A stretch of DNA of 61,924 bases from assembly GCF_011806385.1 (NCBI RefSeq), contig NZ_JAATOX010000010.1, positions 1-61,924 on the forward strand, given 5' to 3'. The first letter of the stretch is position 1. Each line of letters begins with the position of its first letter. The notes under the pieces are model-generated. The model ran no database searches and was not told the DNA's origin. It was given only the letters and a program-made list of their open reading frames with translations. Below are positions 1-10,400 of the stretch, one piece after another. Source of the stretch: Phaeobacter sp. HF9A (GTDB lineage: Bacteria; Pseudomonadota; Alphaproteobacteria; Rhodobacterales; Rhodobacteraceae). The position numbers and the translations under genes were made by a program.

Positions 1-10
1 CGGAGCCTTT

Positions 11-45
11 GGCTCAGAGAAAAGGGGCGGGAGTTTCCCCGCCCC
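11..45 (-). terminator. Rho-independent terminator of the RNA helicase gene
   Basis: Read on the minus strand, an 8-bp G+C stem (GGGGCGGG paired with CCCGCCCC, positions 24-45, loop of 6) is followed by a short T-rich run (TTTTCTCT). It lies about 40 bases past the helicase stop codon, which fits intrinsic termination of that gene. Confidence 0.75.
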
Positions 46-86
46 GATCTGGACAATCCGTCCTCTGGTGAAGAGCCCCGTTGCGA

Positions 87-1415
87 TCAGGACTTGCGGC
101 GCTGACGACCGCCGCCGCCCGCACCGGCGCTGCGCGCTTCGCCAGAACCGGACTGGCCGTCGGGTTTGCCTCCGCCAAAGCGCCGACGCCCGTTACCGGG
201 TTTGCCGCCGCCATTGCCGCGACCACCGCCGGGACGTCCACGGCCGCCACCACGGCCCGATTTTGCCGCCGGATCGGGCAGCTCTTCCCAGGCGCGGCCG
301 GAAGCCACGGGGATGGTGATGCCCATGGTTTTCTGGATCGCTTTCAGATCGCCAATCTCGTCGGGGGCGCAGAAGGCCACCGCCTGACCGTCCTTGCCCG
401 CGCGTGCGGTCCGGCCGATCCGGTGCACATAGGCGTCCGGCACATTGGGCAGCTCGTAGTTATAGACGTATTTCACATCCGGGATATCAAGCCCGCGCGC
501 CGCCACATCAGTGGCCACCAGCACGGTGATTTCACCGGATTTGAACGCCTTCAGGGCGCGCTCGCGCTGACCCTGGCTCTTGTTGCCATGGATCGCGGCG
601 GCCTTGAAGCCGGCCTTGTCCAGCACCTTCATCAGCTTCTCCATACCGTGTTTGGTACGGCCAAAAACCAGGGTGCGCTCGCCATCGTGGCTGCTGAGTT
701 GCTCCTTGAGCAGGCTCAGCTTCTCGGCCTTGGCGATGAAATGCACCGATTGGGTAACCTTGGCGGCGGGTTTGCCCGGAGGGGTCACTTCGATGCGCAC
801 GGGACTCTTGAGATAGGCGTTGGCGATCTCGTTCATCTGCTTGGGCATGGTGGCCGAGAACAGCATGGTCTGGCGTTCCTCGGGCAGCAGGGCCGCGATC
901 TTGCGCAGCGCGTGGATAAAGCCGAGATCCAGCATCTGGTCGGCCTCGTCCAGCACAAGAAAATCACAGGAGCCCAGATCCAGCGCGCCGCGATCCAGGA
1001 TATCCAGGAGACGCCCGGGAGTGGCCACCAGAATATCGGTGCCGCGCGACAGGCGGTTGATCTGCGGGTTGATGGAGACACCGCCCACAACCAGCCCGGT
1101 TTTCAGCGGGCTGCCGTCGGTCAGGGCTTTGAGGGTTTCGGCGATCTGATTGGCCAGCTCGCGGGTCGGGGCCAGGATCAGCCCGCGCACGGTGCCTTCT
1201 GCGGGTTTGCGGCCATATTGCAGCATCTGCGCCACCAGCGGCACACCAAAGGCGGCGGTCTTGCCGGTGCCGGTCTGCGCCAGCCCCAGCACGTCTTCGC
1301 CGTTCAGCGCATGCGGGATCGCGCGCGCCTGGATCGGGGTCGGTTCAAGAAGGCCCATCTCCGTCATGCGGGTTTGCAGGTGCTTGGGCAGATCCATCGT
1401 TGAAAATTCGGTCAC
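87..1415 (-). CDS. DEAD-box ATP-dependent RNA helicase, RhlE-like
   Basis: ATP-dependent RNA helicase that remodels RNA duplexes or ribonucleoprotein complexes in the cytoplasm. All signature motifs are visible in order: Q motif (PTPIQ, about residue 26), Walker A AQTGTGKT (46-53), PTRELA (about 83), DEAD (156-159), SAT (187-189) and HRIGRTARAG in the second RecA domain. The last 60 or so residues are a Gly/Arg-rich tail (RGGGRGRPGGG type), usual for RNA contact. I chose the GTG start at 1415 because GAAAGGA precedes it at good spacing; the longer upstream reading has no family similarity. The product is 442 aa. It is transcribed away from the Fur-family gene and has its own terminator. RhlE subgroup assignment is by overall look only. 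Confidence 0.93.
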   Translation of the reverse strand: MTEFSTMDLPKHLQTRMTEMGLLEPTPIQARAIPHALNGEDVLGLAQTGTGKTAAFGVPLVAQMLQYGRKPAEGTVRGLILAPTRELANQIAETLKALTDGSPLKTGLVVGGVSINPQINRLSRGTDILVATPGRLLDILDRGALDLGSCDFLVLDEADQMLDLGFIHALRKIAALLPEERQTMLFSATMPKQMNEIANAYLKSPVRIEVTPPGKPAAKVTQSVHFIAKAEKLSLLKEQLSSHDGERTLVFGRTKHGMEKLMKVLDKAGFKAAAIHGNKSQGQRERALKAFKSGEITVLVATDVAARGLDIPDVKYVYNYELPNVPDAYVHRIGRTARAGKDGQAVAFCAPDEIGDLKAIQKTMGITIPVASGRAWEELPDPAAKSGRGGGRGRPGGGRGNGGGKPGNGRRRFGGGKPDGQSGSGEARSAGAGGGGRQRRKS

Positions 1416-1829
1416 AATTGTCCTTTCTGTGGCGCATGCAATCAACGCATGCACCAGCAGGGCCGCGGTCTCCTTGACCTCCGGCCCTGTTCGGGTGGGG
1501 CGGGGACCTCTGACACGATCCGGCCGGATGCCGATGTGCCGATCCCTCGCAACTAGCCCCACGCGTGATCTTGGAACCATGGCATCCCTGATTAGACCCG
1601 ATTTGACGTTTCAAACCCCACCTGAGACAGGCGAAAATCTGGCTGGGGATATCTGATATCCCAAGAACGCTAAGGGCCTCTGCTCACGCGGCAGAGGGTA
1701 TGCCTGAAGGGCACATGACCCTGATGGCGGCGTTTGTCAATGATGATGCTGGGATTCGGGGCTTGCATTCGATAAAAAGACAGGTCAAGCAAGGACGCCC
1801 CGGAGTGAGCCTGAGCATAAGGGACCGGC
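1416..1829. other. Divergent intergenic region between helicase and fur-like gene
   Basis: No convincing gene is seen in these 414 bases. They should carry both divergent promoters. Two structures stand out: a perfect 17-bp palindrome (GGGATATC, T, GATATCCC) at 1646-1662, and a 7-bp stem-loop (CCTCTGC, 7-base loop, GCAGAGG) at 1677-1697. The palindrome could be an operator, for the Fur-family protein itself or another regulator; this is inference. Confidence 0.5.
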
Positions 1830-2246
1830 ATGAGCGATACCATCATTTCCCGTTGCGAGACCCACGGTCTGCGCATGACCGCGCCCCGGCGTGTGATTGC
1901 CCGGGTGCTGGAAGACAGCGACGATCACCCGGATGTCGAGGAGCTGCACGCCCGCGCCAATGCGCTGGATTCGCGGATTTCTCTGGCGACGGTCTATCGC
2001 ACGGTGAAGCTGTTTGAGGAATCCGGCATTCTGGACCGGCTGGAATTCGGCGATGGCCGCGCCCGCTATGAGGATGCCGACCGCGAGCATCACGACCATC
2101 TGATCGACCTGAACACCGGCGAGGTGATCGAGTTTTGCGACCCGGAGATCGAGGCGCTGCAAGAGAAGATCGCGCAGAAGCTGGGCTATCGGCTCAAGGG
2201 GCACAAGCTGGAACTCTATGGTGTGCCGCTGAAGAAAGACGGCTGA
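1830..2246 (+). CDS. fur: Fur-family metalloregulator (Fur/Mur type)
   Basis: Metal-dependent repressor of 138 aa. The N-terminal winged helix (about residues 1-80, with the recognition-helix segment SLATVYRTVK at 51-60) is followed by the metal-binding and dimerisation domain with HHDH at 87-90 and the strand GEVIEF. It has no CxxC structural zinc pairs, which is usual for alphaproteobacterial Fur/Mur proteins. In Rhodobacteraceae this subgroup is known to respond to manganese rather than iron in several species, so Mur is as good a name as Fur; the sequence alone does not decide. AAGGG precedes the ATG at suitable spacing. The upstream region holds a 17-bp palindrome that might be an autoregulatory site. 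Confidence 0.88.
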   Translation: MSDTIISRCETHGLRMTAPRRVIARVLEDSDDHPDVEELHARANALDSRISLATVYRTVKLFEESGILDRLEFGDGRARYEDADREHHDHLIDLNTGEVIEFCDPEIEALQEKIAQKLGYRLKGHKLELYGVPLKKDG

Positions 2247-2385
2247 GGCCGCATCCTCCATCACAAATTTTTATCGGTGCCGTCACAACTTCTGCTGTGG
2301 GGCTTCTGTTTTGCGCTTGCTCCTCTGGGACGCGTCAGGCGATGTGAAGGCAGGTTGTATCCAATTTTTCGGCGCGGAGGCGGTC

Positions 2386-3279
2386 ATGGATAACGTCAAA
2401 GGTATTGTGTTGCTGTTGATCGCCATGGCGGGCTTCACGGTCGAGGATCTGTTTATCAAACAGCTCTCCGGGACCCTGCCGGTGGGGCAGATCCTGATGC
2501 TGATCGGGGCGGCGGCTATGCCGGTGTTTCTGATCGCGCTGTGGATGCAGGGCAGGAGCGTGCTGACGCCCGCCGCCTGGACGGGCATGCCGCTTTTGCG
2601 GGCACTAGCCGAAGCGGTTTCGGCGATGAGCTTTGCCTCGGCGCTGGCGCTGGTCGATATCTCGGTGGTGGCGGCGGTGTTTCAGGCCACGCCGCTGGCG
2701 ATCACCATGGGCGCGGCGCTGTTTCTCGGCGAATCCGTGGGCTGGCGGCGCTGGAGCGCGATCTGCGTCGGCTTTTTCGGCGTGTTGATGATCATCCGCC
2801 CGGGGCTGTCGGGGTTTGAACCCAATGCGCTTCTGGTGCTGGTCGCGGTGCTTGGTGTGGCCGCGCGGGATTTGATGACACGGCGGATGACGGCGGAGAT
2901 CCCCTCGTTCCTGCTCAGCGTGCAGGCCTATGGTGCGGTGGCGCTGGCGGGCGGGGTGATGCTGCTGCTGACGCCCGGCGGGCTACGGGCGCCCAGCGGG
3001 TTTGAATGGAGCATGCTGGCGGGTGCGACGCTCTTTGGGGTGATCGCCTATTCCGGCCTGGTGACGGCGACGCGCATTGCCGATGCCGCTGTGATCACGC
3101 CGTTTCGCTACTCGCGTCTGGTGTTTTCGATGATTGGCGGCGCGATCATCTTTGCCGAGCGCCCCGATGCGATGACACTGGCGGGGTCTGCGTTGATCAT
3201 TGCGACCGGGCTTTATACCTTTGTGCGCGAACGCAGGTTGGCGCGTCGGGCGGCGCGCGGCCTGGCTCAGCCCGCCTGA
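2386..3279 (+). CDS. DMT-superfamily (EamA) inner-membrane transporter
   Basis: Predicted drug/metabolite transporter of 297 aa with about ten hydrophobic segments in two EamA repeats (roughly residues 5-140 and 150-285). The substrate cannot be read from the sequence. I chose the ATG at 2386 because GGAGG lies 5 bases upstream; 25 extra residues in front would be non-family sequence. The C-terminus is basic (RERRLARRAARG). It follows the Fur-family gene on the same strand, but about 140 bases separate them and co-transcription is uncertain. Its last 13 bases overlap the end of the convergent MFS gene. Confidence 0.87.
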   Translation: MDNVKGIVLLLIAMAGFTVEDLFIKQLSGTLPVGQILMLIGAAAMPVFLIALWMQGRSVLTPAAWTGMPLLRALAEAVSAMSFASALALVDISVVAAVFQATPLAITMGAALFLGESVGWRRWSAICVGFFGVLMIIRPGLSGFEPNALLVLVAVLGVAARDLMTRRMTAEIPSFLLSVQAYGAVALAGGVMLLLTPGGLRAPSGFEWSMLAGATLFGVIAYSGLVTATRIADAAVITPFRYSRLVFSMIGGAIIFAERPDAMTLAGSALIIATGLYTFVRERRLARRAARGLAQPA

Positions 3280-4523
3280 ACATGCGCCAGGCGCCGCCGC
3301 GCCTGTGGCACGCCGATCATCATCATCGCGGTTGCGAACAGGAAATAAACTGCAATCCCATAGCCTTGCTGGTCAAAGTTGATGCCGAGGTCGATCAGCA
3401 ACCCGGTGATCCCGGGCCCGATGGCTGATCCCAGCACCATCACCGCGATCGCCAGCGCCTTGATCGCGCCGATATGGCGGGTGCCATAGGCCTCGGCCCA
3501 GAGCGAATTGGGCAGGGTCGAGCTGGCGCCCTGGCTGATGGCGAGCCCCAGAATGCCAAGCGTGAGACCCGCAGCGCTGCTGGATTGCGCAAACATGAAG
3601 AAGGCCAGCACCATGGGCAATTGGGAATAGACGATCAGACGATTGGCGCCCCAGCGATCCAGCGCCCAGCCCGACACCAGCATAAAGACCACCGCCGCCG
3701 CCGTGTAGATGGGAAACAGGGCTGCCAGTTCCAGATGCGACCAGCCCTTGGTACTGGCGAAATGCAGCTGGTGAAAGAAAAACGCGGTGTTGAAGGCGCC
3801 GGGCCCCAAAATCGCAGGCATCATGTACCAAAACAGCGGCGAGCGGAGGGCCTCGCCACGGGTCCAGTGGCGATTGTCCATGCCGGTGCTGCTGTTCTCG
3901 GCGCTGATCGATTGCGGCATCCGCTCCCTGGACAAGAGCCGCGCGAGAAGGGGCACGCCGAGCAGGCAGATCACAGCCGCCAGCAGCCAGAGTCTGCGCC
4001 AGTCAAACACCGCCATGAGCGCGACGAATGTCAGCGGCAGGACCGCCTGTCCGAAGGAGACCCCCAGCGCCGCAAGCGACAGCGCCCGCCCGCGTGCGGC
4101 CACGAACCAGCGCGCCATGGCCACCACCGCCAGGTGGGTGCTCATGCCCTGGCCAAAGACCCGCAGCAGAAAGATCGAGAGCGGCAGCACCCAAAGCCTA
4201 TGGTTGAGCGCCATCAACGCGCAGGAGAGCGCCAGACCACAGAGCACGATAGGCCCCAGGCGGCGCACCCGAAACACATCCGTCAGCGCTCCGGCCCAGA
4301 CCATGACCAGTGCCGAGACCATGGTGCCGATCATGTAAAGCCCGCCCCAGCCCGCGTGGCTGAGGCCGAACTCCTGTTGGATCTGCCCGGCAAAGACCGA
4401 GATAAAGAAGGTCTGACCAAAGCTCGACAGGAAGGTCAGCATCGCGCCGGCTGACAGGAAGGAGAGGTTGGAAATCACAAAGCTGCGAAATCCGACCGCG
4501 CGCTGGAGGGGAGGGTGAGTCAT
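3267..4523 (-). CDS. Major facilitator superfamily transporter
   Basis: Membrane transporter of about 418 aa with some twelve hydrophobic segments and a central basic loop (about residues 195-230, LLARLLSRERMPQS), typical of MFS proteins. The substrate is unknown. The ATG at 4523 is chosen because the family-like sequence begins there; the ribosome-binding site is poor and in-frame ATGs at 4550 and 4580 are possible alternatives. It is convergent with, and overlaps, the DMT transporter, and divergent from enolase, so it is probably monocistronic. Confidence 0.85.
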   Translation of the reverse strand: MTHPPLQRAVGFRSFVISNLSFLSAGAMLTFLSSFGQTFFISVFAGQIQQEFGLSHAGWGGLYMIGTMVSALVMVWAGALTDVFRVRRLGPIVLCGLALSCALMALNHRLWVLPLSIFLLRVFGQGMSTHLAVVAMARWFVAARGRALSLAALGVSFGQAVLPLTFVALMAVFDWRRLWLLAAVICLLGVPLLARLLSRERMPQSISAENSSTGMDNRHWTRGEALRSPLFWYMMPAILGPGAFNTAFFFHQLHFASTKGWSHLELAALFPIYTAAAVVFMLVSGWALDRWGANRLIVYSQLPMVLAFFMFAQSSSAAGLTLGILGLAISQGASSTLPNSLWAEAYGTRHIGAIKALAIAVMVLGSAIGPGITGLLIDLGINFDQQGYGIAVYFLFATAMMMIGVPQARRRLAHVQAG

Positions 4524-4630
4524 GGCGCAGACTCTTGCGCTGTTAATCATCTGGCGCAAGCTCTTGCCGCTGTTTTTCATGCCGCCCCCGGATCGGCGCG
4601 TCATTTTTATCGCGCCGATCCAAGCCATAG

Positions 4631-6049
<1,419 letters not shown>

Positions 6050-6070
6050 GCCTCCGGGACGGGACTATTG

Positions 6071-6100
6071 GGGCCTCGCATCAGCGGGGCCCTTTGTTTG
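6071..6100 (+). terminator. Rho-independent terminator of eno
   Basis: A 9-bp stem, GGGCCTCGC with GCGGGGCCC (one G-U pair), has a tight ATCA loop and is followed by TTTGTTTG. It lies 22 bases after the enolase stop and just before the next gene on the same strand. Confidence 0.9.
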
Positions 6101-6145
6101 TGGAGAGATTGGCGCGCAAGCGGCGCAAGGACGGGAGAGAGAAAC

Positions 6146-6745
6146 GTGACGCTAAGAGATGGCATATCCGCCGTGACCCCGGGCAAAATCGCGGCTGTGG
6201 TGACCACGTTGGAGATGACCCAGCGCCCGGCGCCGCGCGCGGTTTCAGTGCCCGCGGGGTTGGATCTGGTGTTGCATGCCGCGCCCGAGGTGAGCTGGTA
6301 TCGCCAGCTTTTTCGACTGGTGGGGCAGGACTATCTCTGGTTCTCGCATCTTGCCATGGCCGAGCGGGATCTGGCGGCGCATCTGGCCAGTGAGGCGGTC
6401 GAGGTCTGGTCGGTGCAGAAGGCGGGCGCCGATCTTGGCCTGCTGGAACTGGTGTGGATGGAGAACGGCGATTGCGAATTGTTGTTCTTTGGCCTCTCGC
6501 CGGAGCTGATCGGCGGCGGCGTCGGGCGCTGGGTGATGGAACACGCGATCAAGCGCGCCTATTCGCGCCCCATCATGCGGTTCTTTGTCCATACCTGCAC
6601 CCTCGACAGCCCGCAGGCACTGGGATTCTACATCCGCTCTGGTTTTGTGCCTTGTCGGCGCGAGGTCGAAGTCGCGGATGATCCCCGCCTTATTGGATTG
6701 CTGCCCGAGGATTGCGCGCCGCAGGTGCCGCTGCTCCGCCCGTAG
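6146..6745 (+). CDS. GNAT-family N-acetyltransferase
   Basis: Predicted acetyl-CoA-dependent acetyltransferase of 199 aa; the substrate is unknown. The GNAT core lies in the C-terminal half: LLELVWMENGDCELLFFGLSPE, a G-rich turn (IGGGVGRWVM) in place of the usual acetyl-CoA loop, and SPQALGFYIRSGFVP, typical of the last GNAT strand and helix. The GTG at 6146 has GGGAGAGA upstream; an earlier start would place the coding region inside the eno terminator. It ends 20 bases from the end of a second, convergent GNAT gene with which it shares no obvious close similarity. Confidence 0.82.
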   Translation: MTLRDGISAVTPGKIAAVVTTLEMTQRPAPRAVSVPAGLDLVLHAAPEVSWYRQLFRLVGQDYLWFSHLAMAERDLAAHLASEAVEVWSVQKAGADLGLLELVWMENGDCELLFFGLSPELIGGGVGRWVMEHAIKRAYSRPIMRFFVHTCTLDSPQALGFYIRSGFVPCRREVEVADDPRLIGLLPEDCAPQVPLLRP

Positions 6746-6764
6746 CAGGCGCAGCGGCGGCGGG

Positions 6765-7214
6765 TCAGAGCTTGCGGCTCATCAGCACATAATCCTCGCG
6801 CGGCTGAAACCGGGCGCGGGTATAGAGCTTGATCGCCGAGGCATTGTGGCGGTTCACCCCCCGATGCAGGGCGCGCCCGCCCGCCTCGGCCCAGGGGCGG
6901 GGCAGGGCAAAGAGCACCTCTGTGGCGATGCCGCGCCCGCGCACGGCGGGGCGGATGAACAGCTCGTCGATCATGCCGTCCAGCCCGCCGAATTCCACCG
7001 ACCAGGTGAAGGTCACGATGACATAGCCGATCGGCGCGCGCACCGGACCGGCAAGGTAGATGGCACCGTAAGGGATGCCCTCAAGCAGCGGCAGCAAGGC
7101 GCCGCGGCGTTGCTCCTCCGTGCTGTCGATGCCTTCTTCGCGGTGGAAGCCTTCGACAAGCGGAAGCAGCTTTTCCAGATCTTCCGGGCGGGCCAGATGC
7201 AAAGAGGCGCTCAT
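6765..7214 (-). CDS. GNAT-family N-acetyltransferase
   Basis: A 149-aa acetyltransferase with a clear acetyl-CoA loop (RPAVRGRGIATEVL, about residues 88-101) and the terminal NASAIKLYTRARFQP segment of the fold. The substrate cannot be told. Its ATG overlaps the stop codon of the nucleoside hydrolase by four bases (ATGA), so the two are almost certainly translationally coupled and share a promoter upstream of 8152. A link to nucleoside metabolism is only suggested by this coupling. Confidence 0.88.
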   Translation of the reverse strand: MSASLHLARPEDLEKLLPLVEGFHREEGIDSTEEQRRGALLPLLEGIPYGAIYLAGPVRAPIGYVIVTFTWSVEFGGLDGMIDELFIRPAVRGRGIATEVLFALPRPWAEAGGRALHRGVNRHNASAIKLYTRARFQPREDYVLMSRKL

Positions 7215-8152
7215 AGCCGCGCCAGACGTTCGGTCAGCAGAGCAAAGAACCCATCCGCATCAAGATCCCCGATAAACAGCGCATTGGCGGGGCGATCCGT
7301 CACCCCCCACCAATCGGCCACCGTCATGCCAAGGGTCAAAGGCGAGCTGACCTCTACCTCGACATTCACACGACGACCGGAGAAGAGCTCCGGGCGGATC
7401 AGATAGGCGATGACGCAGGGATCATGCAGCGGCCCCCCTTCGGAGCCGTATTTCTCCACGTCGAAACGTTCAAAGAAATCAAGCATCTCTGCGGTGAAGT
7501 TCCCAACGCGCGAGCCCAGGTTGCGAAAGGCCTCGACGCGGGCGCGGGTGGTCAGCGCCTTATGGGTGACATCCAGCGGCATCATGGTGACGGGCACGCC
7601 CGCGTGCAGCACCTCTTGCGCGGCTTCCGGGTCCACGTAGATGTTGAACTCCGCCGCCGGGGTGATGTTGCCGACCTCGAAATAGGCGCCGCCCATCAGG
7701 ACGATCTCCTGCACGCGGTCAATGATATCGGGGGCGCGGCGAAAGGCGGCGGCGATATTGGTCAGCGGTCCCAGCGGGCAGAGGGTGACACTGCCGGACG
7801 GTTCGGCGCGCAGGGTGTCGATGATGAAATCGACGCCATGCTGTTCGGCCAGCGGCATGCTGGGGTCAAACAGCTCCGGCCCATCCAGGCCGCTGCCGCC
7901 ATGCACATGTTCGGCCGTGACCAGGGGGCGTTCCAGCGGTGCGTCGCACCCCGCATGGACCTTGACCTCGGGGCGGCCGGCCACCTCGCAGATGATGCGG
8001 GCGTTTTTCTGGGTCAGCGCCAGCGGCACATTGCCCGCCACCGCGGTGATGCCAAGAAGGTCGATCTCCTCCGGCGAGCCAAGCGCCAGCAGGATGGCGA
8101 CCGCGTCGTCCTGGCCCGGATCGGTGTCGATGATGATTTTGCGCGCGCTCAT
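7211..8152 (-). CDS. Nucleoside hydrolase (inosine/uridine-preferring type)
   Basis: Calcium-dependent N-ribohydrolase that splits nucleosides into base and ribose; 313 aa, normal for the family. The N-terminal IIDTDPGQDDAVAI is the diagnostic Asp cluster for calcium and ribose binding. GLTN-like GPLTNIAAA, the EFNIYVDPEAA segment and the late HDPCVIAYL motif (second calcium Asp) are also present. GGAGG stands 5 bases before the ATG at 8152. It is the first gene of a two-gene unit with the GNAT gene. Purine or pyrimidine preference is not decided. Confidence 0.93.
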   Translation of the reverse strand: MSARKIIIDTDPGQDDAVAILLALGSPEEIDLLGITAVAGNVPLALTQKNARIICEVAGRPEVKVHAGCDAPLERPLVTAEHVHGGSGLDGPELFDPSMPLAEQHGVDFIIDTLRAEPSGSVTLCPLGPLTNIAAAFRRAPDIIDRVQEIVLMGGAYFEVGNITPAAEFNIYVDPEAAQEVLHAGVPVTMMPLDVTHKALTTRARVEAFRNLGSRVGNFTAEMLDFFERFDVEKYGSEGGPLHDPCVIAYLIRPELFSGRRVNVEVEVSSPLTLGMTVADWWGVTDRPANALFIGDLDADGFFALLTERLARL

Positions 8153-8263
8153 TTGTGGCCTCCGTTCACTTGGCAGGACACTGGCAAGGGGGGCGGCGAT
8201 TGTCCATAGGTCTGGGCCCGGGAACGGCCGCTTTTGCAAAGAAGCGCCGGGTCAGAACGCAGG

Positions 8264-9088
8264 TCAGCTGCGCGCGGCTTTTTCCTCGGCCTTGACCTCA
8301 TCCCAAAGCGCATCCATTTCCGCCAGGTCACTGTCTTGCGGGCGTTTGTCGCGCGCGGCAAGTTTTTCCTCTACCGCGTTGAAACGGCGGGTGAATTTGG
8401 CGTTGGTGCGGCGCAGGGCGGCCTCGGGCTCGACCCCAAGGTGACGACCAAGATTGGCCATCACAAACAACAGATCGCCGAATTCTTCTTCGACCTCGTC
8501 CTGGGTCAGCTCCTCTCGGGCCTCGACCAGTTCGGCGGATTCTTCGGCGATCTTGGCCAGCACATTCTGCGCCGAGGGCCAGTCAAAGCCCACCCGGGCC
8601 GCGCGTTTTTGCAGCTTGTAGGCGCGCAGCAAGGCGGGCAGCCCGACGGCGACCCCATCCAGCGCGCCGGTCTCGTTCTTGCTGGCGCGCTCGGCGGCCT
8701 TGATCGTCTCCCAGTCGCGGGTCTGCTGCTCGGCGGATTTTTCGCGGCTTTCATCGCCAAACACATGCGGATGGCGCGCGACCATCTTGTTAGACATGGT
8801 GGTGACCACATCCTGAAAGCTGAAATGCCCGGCTTCCTGCGCCATCTGCGCGTGAAAGACAGACTGGAACAGCAGATCGCCCAGCTCGCCCTTCAGCTCG
8901 TCCCATTTCCCGCGCTCGATGGCGTCGGCGACCTCATAGGCCTCTTCGATGGTATAGGGCGCGATGCTGGCGAAATCCTGCTCGATATCCCAGGGGCAGC
9001 CGCCCTCGGGATCGCGCAGCCGGCGCATGATTTCCAGAAGCCGTTCAATGCCTGCGGTTTCATCGTGGATCAACCTGTCGTCGCTCAT
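8264..9088 (-). CDS. mazG: Nucleoside triphosphate pyrophosphohydrolase MazG
   Basis: Hydrolyses (d)NTPs to the monophosphate and pyrophosphate, a house-cleaning and stringency-related role. The 274-aa protein has two all-alpha MazG domains. The first (about residues 30-115) carries EEAYEVADAI and ELGDLLFQSVFHA; the second (about 165-245) carries EESAELVEA and EFGDLLFVMANLGRHL. The acidic EExxE/ExxD pattern binds magnesium. Start at 9088 with GGCAGG upstream. It is divergent from the M20 amidohydrolase gene with only 63 bases between the starts, so the promoters must overlap. Confidence 0.95.
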   Translation of the reverse strand: MSDDRLIHDETAGIERLLEIMRRLRDPEGGCPWDIEQDFASIAPYTIEEAYEVADAIERGKWDELKGELGDLLFQSVFHAQMAQEAGHFSFQDVVTTMSNKMVARHPHVFGDESREKSAEQQTRDWETIKAAERASKNETGALDGVAVGLPALLRAYKLQKRAARVGFDWPSAQNVLAKIAEESAELVEAREELTQDEVEEEFGDLLFVMANLGRHLGVEPEAALRRTNAKFTRRFNAVEEKLAARDKRPQDSDLAEMDALWDEVKAEEKAARS

Positions 9089-9151
9089 TGCACCTGCCCG
9101 AAATTTCGTGTTCAGCTGCATCATCCCGACTATTTCACAGGAGTCCACCCC

Positions 9152-10315
9152 ATGCCGGTTGTGAACCGCATCGCCGATTATGCCAACGAGATGAAGACCT
9201 GGCGTCGCCATCTGCACCAGATCCCCGAGCTGGGGTTGGATACGGTGAAGAGCGCCGCCTATGTGGCTGAACTTCTTGAGACATTCGGCGTTGACGAAAT
9301 CCACGGGAGCATCGCGCAAAACGGGATCGTGGCGATCATCAAGGGCCAGGGCGCGGGGCCGACCATCGGTTTGCGGGCCGATATGGATGCGCTGCCGATC
9401 ACCGAGGCGCGCGATCTGGATTACAAATCCCAGACCCCGGGAAAAATGCATGCCTGCGGGCATGACGGCCATACGACGATGCTGCTTGGGGCGGCGAAAT
9501 ACCTGGCGGAGACGCGGAACTTTGCCGGGCAGGTGGCGCTGATCTTCCAACCCGCCGAAGAGATCATCGGCGGTGCCCGCATCATGGTCGAAGAGGGCGT
9601 GATGGAGCGTTTCGACATCAAGGAGGTCTATGCGCTGCACAATGCCCCGGGCATGCCGGTCGGGCAGTTCGTGACCACGCCGGGGCCGTTCATGGCGGCT
9701 GTGGATACTTTTACCGTCAATATCACCGGCCAGGGCGGCCATGGCGCCATGCCGCATGAGACCCGCGATCCGGTGATGGCGGCCTGTGGCATTGCGCAGG
9801 CGATCCAGACCATCGTCAGCCGCAACCACCACGCCACCGAGGATCTGGTGATCTCTGTCACTCAGATCCACACCGGCACCGTGGACAATGTGATCCCCGA
9901 AACCGCCTATATCAACGGCACCATCCGCACCTTTAATCCGCAGGTGCAGCAGATGGTGATGACCCGCATGGCAGAGATCGTGGAGGGCTGTGCCATGGCT
10001 TACGGTGTCACCGCGGAGCTGGATTACGACGTTGGCTATCCTGCGACCATCAATGATGCGCAAAAGACCGAATTTGCCGCAGATGTCGCCCGCGAGATCT
10101 CTGGCGAGGCCAATGTGGAGGCCGAAGGCGCGCGCGAGATGGGGGCGGAGGATTTCGCCTATATGCTGGAGGCGCGCCCGGGGGCCTATCTCTTTCTCGG
10201 CCAGGGCGACAGCGCCGGGCTCCATCACCCCGAATATGACTTCAACGATGAAATCTCGCCGATTGGTGCGTCATTCTTTGCGCGATTGGTCGAGAAAGCA
10301 CAGCCTTTGGCGTGA
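9152..10315 (+). CDS. M20-family amidohydrolase (hippurate/N-acyl-amino-acid hydrolase type)
   Basis: Metal-dependent peptidase-like amidohydrolase of 387 aa. Metal ligands are visible in HACGHDGHTTMLL (about residues 101-113), in the PAEE segment (about 135) and in the late HHPEYDFND motif near the C-terminus. The dimerisation domain with GQGGHGAMPH lies in the middle. Family members cleave N-acyl or N-benzoyl amino acids. AGGAG precedes the ATG at 9152. About 85 bases downstream begin two ureohydrolase genes on the same strand, suggesting a shared role in nitrogen-compound breakdown, but no shared substrate can be proved. Confidence 0.93.
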   Translation: MPVVNRIADYANEMKTWRRHLHQIPELGLDTVKSAAYVAELLETFGVDEIHGSIAQNGIVAIIKGQGAGPTIGLRADMDALPITEARDLDYKSQTPGKMHACGHDGHTTMLLGAAKYLAETRNFAGQVALIFQPAEEIIGGARIMVEEGVMERFDIKEVYALHNAPGMPVGQFVTTPGPFMAAVDTFTVNITGQGGHGAMPHETRDPVMAACGIAQAIQTIVSRNHHATEDLVISVTQIHTGTVDNVIPETAYINGTIRTFNPQVQQMVMTRMAEIVEGCAMAYGVTAELDYDVGYPATINDAQKTEFAADVAREISGEANVEAEGAREMGAEDFAYMLEARPGAYLFLGQGDSAGLHHPEYDFNDEISPIGASFFARLVEKAQPLA

Positions 10316-10400
10316 AGTCGGGAACGGCGGGGCTTTCAGATGACAAGCGCCGCCGGTTTCGCTAGGAAAAACGCAAAATTCTAGAAGAGAGTGGTTCTAC

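Noticed and set aside
81-1403. Long plus-strand open frame antisense to the helicase
   Set aside because: High G+C creates long mirror frames. The sequence has no recognisable domain, while the opposite strand encodes all DEAD-box motifs.
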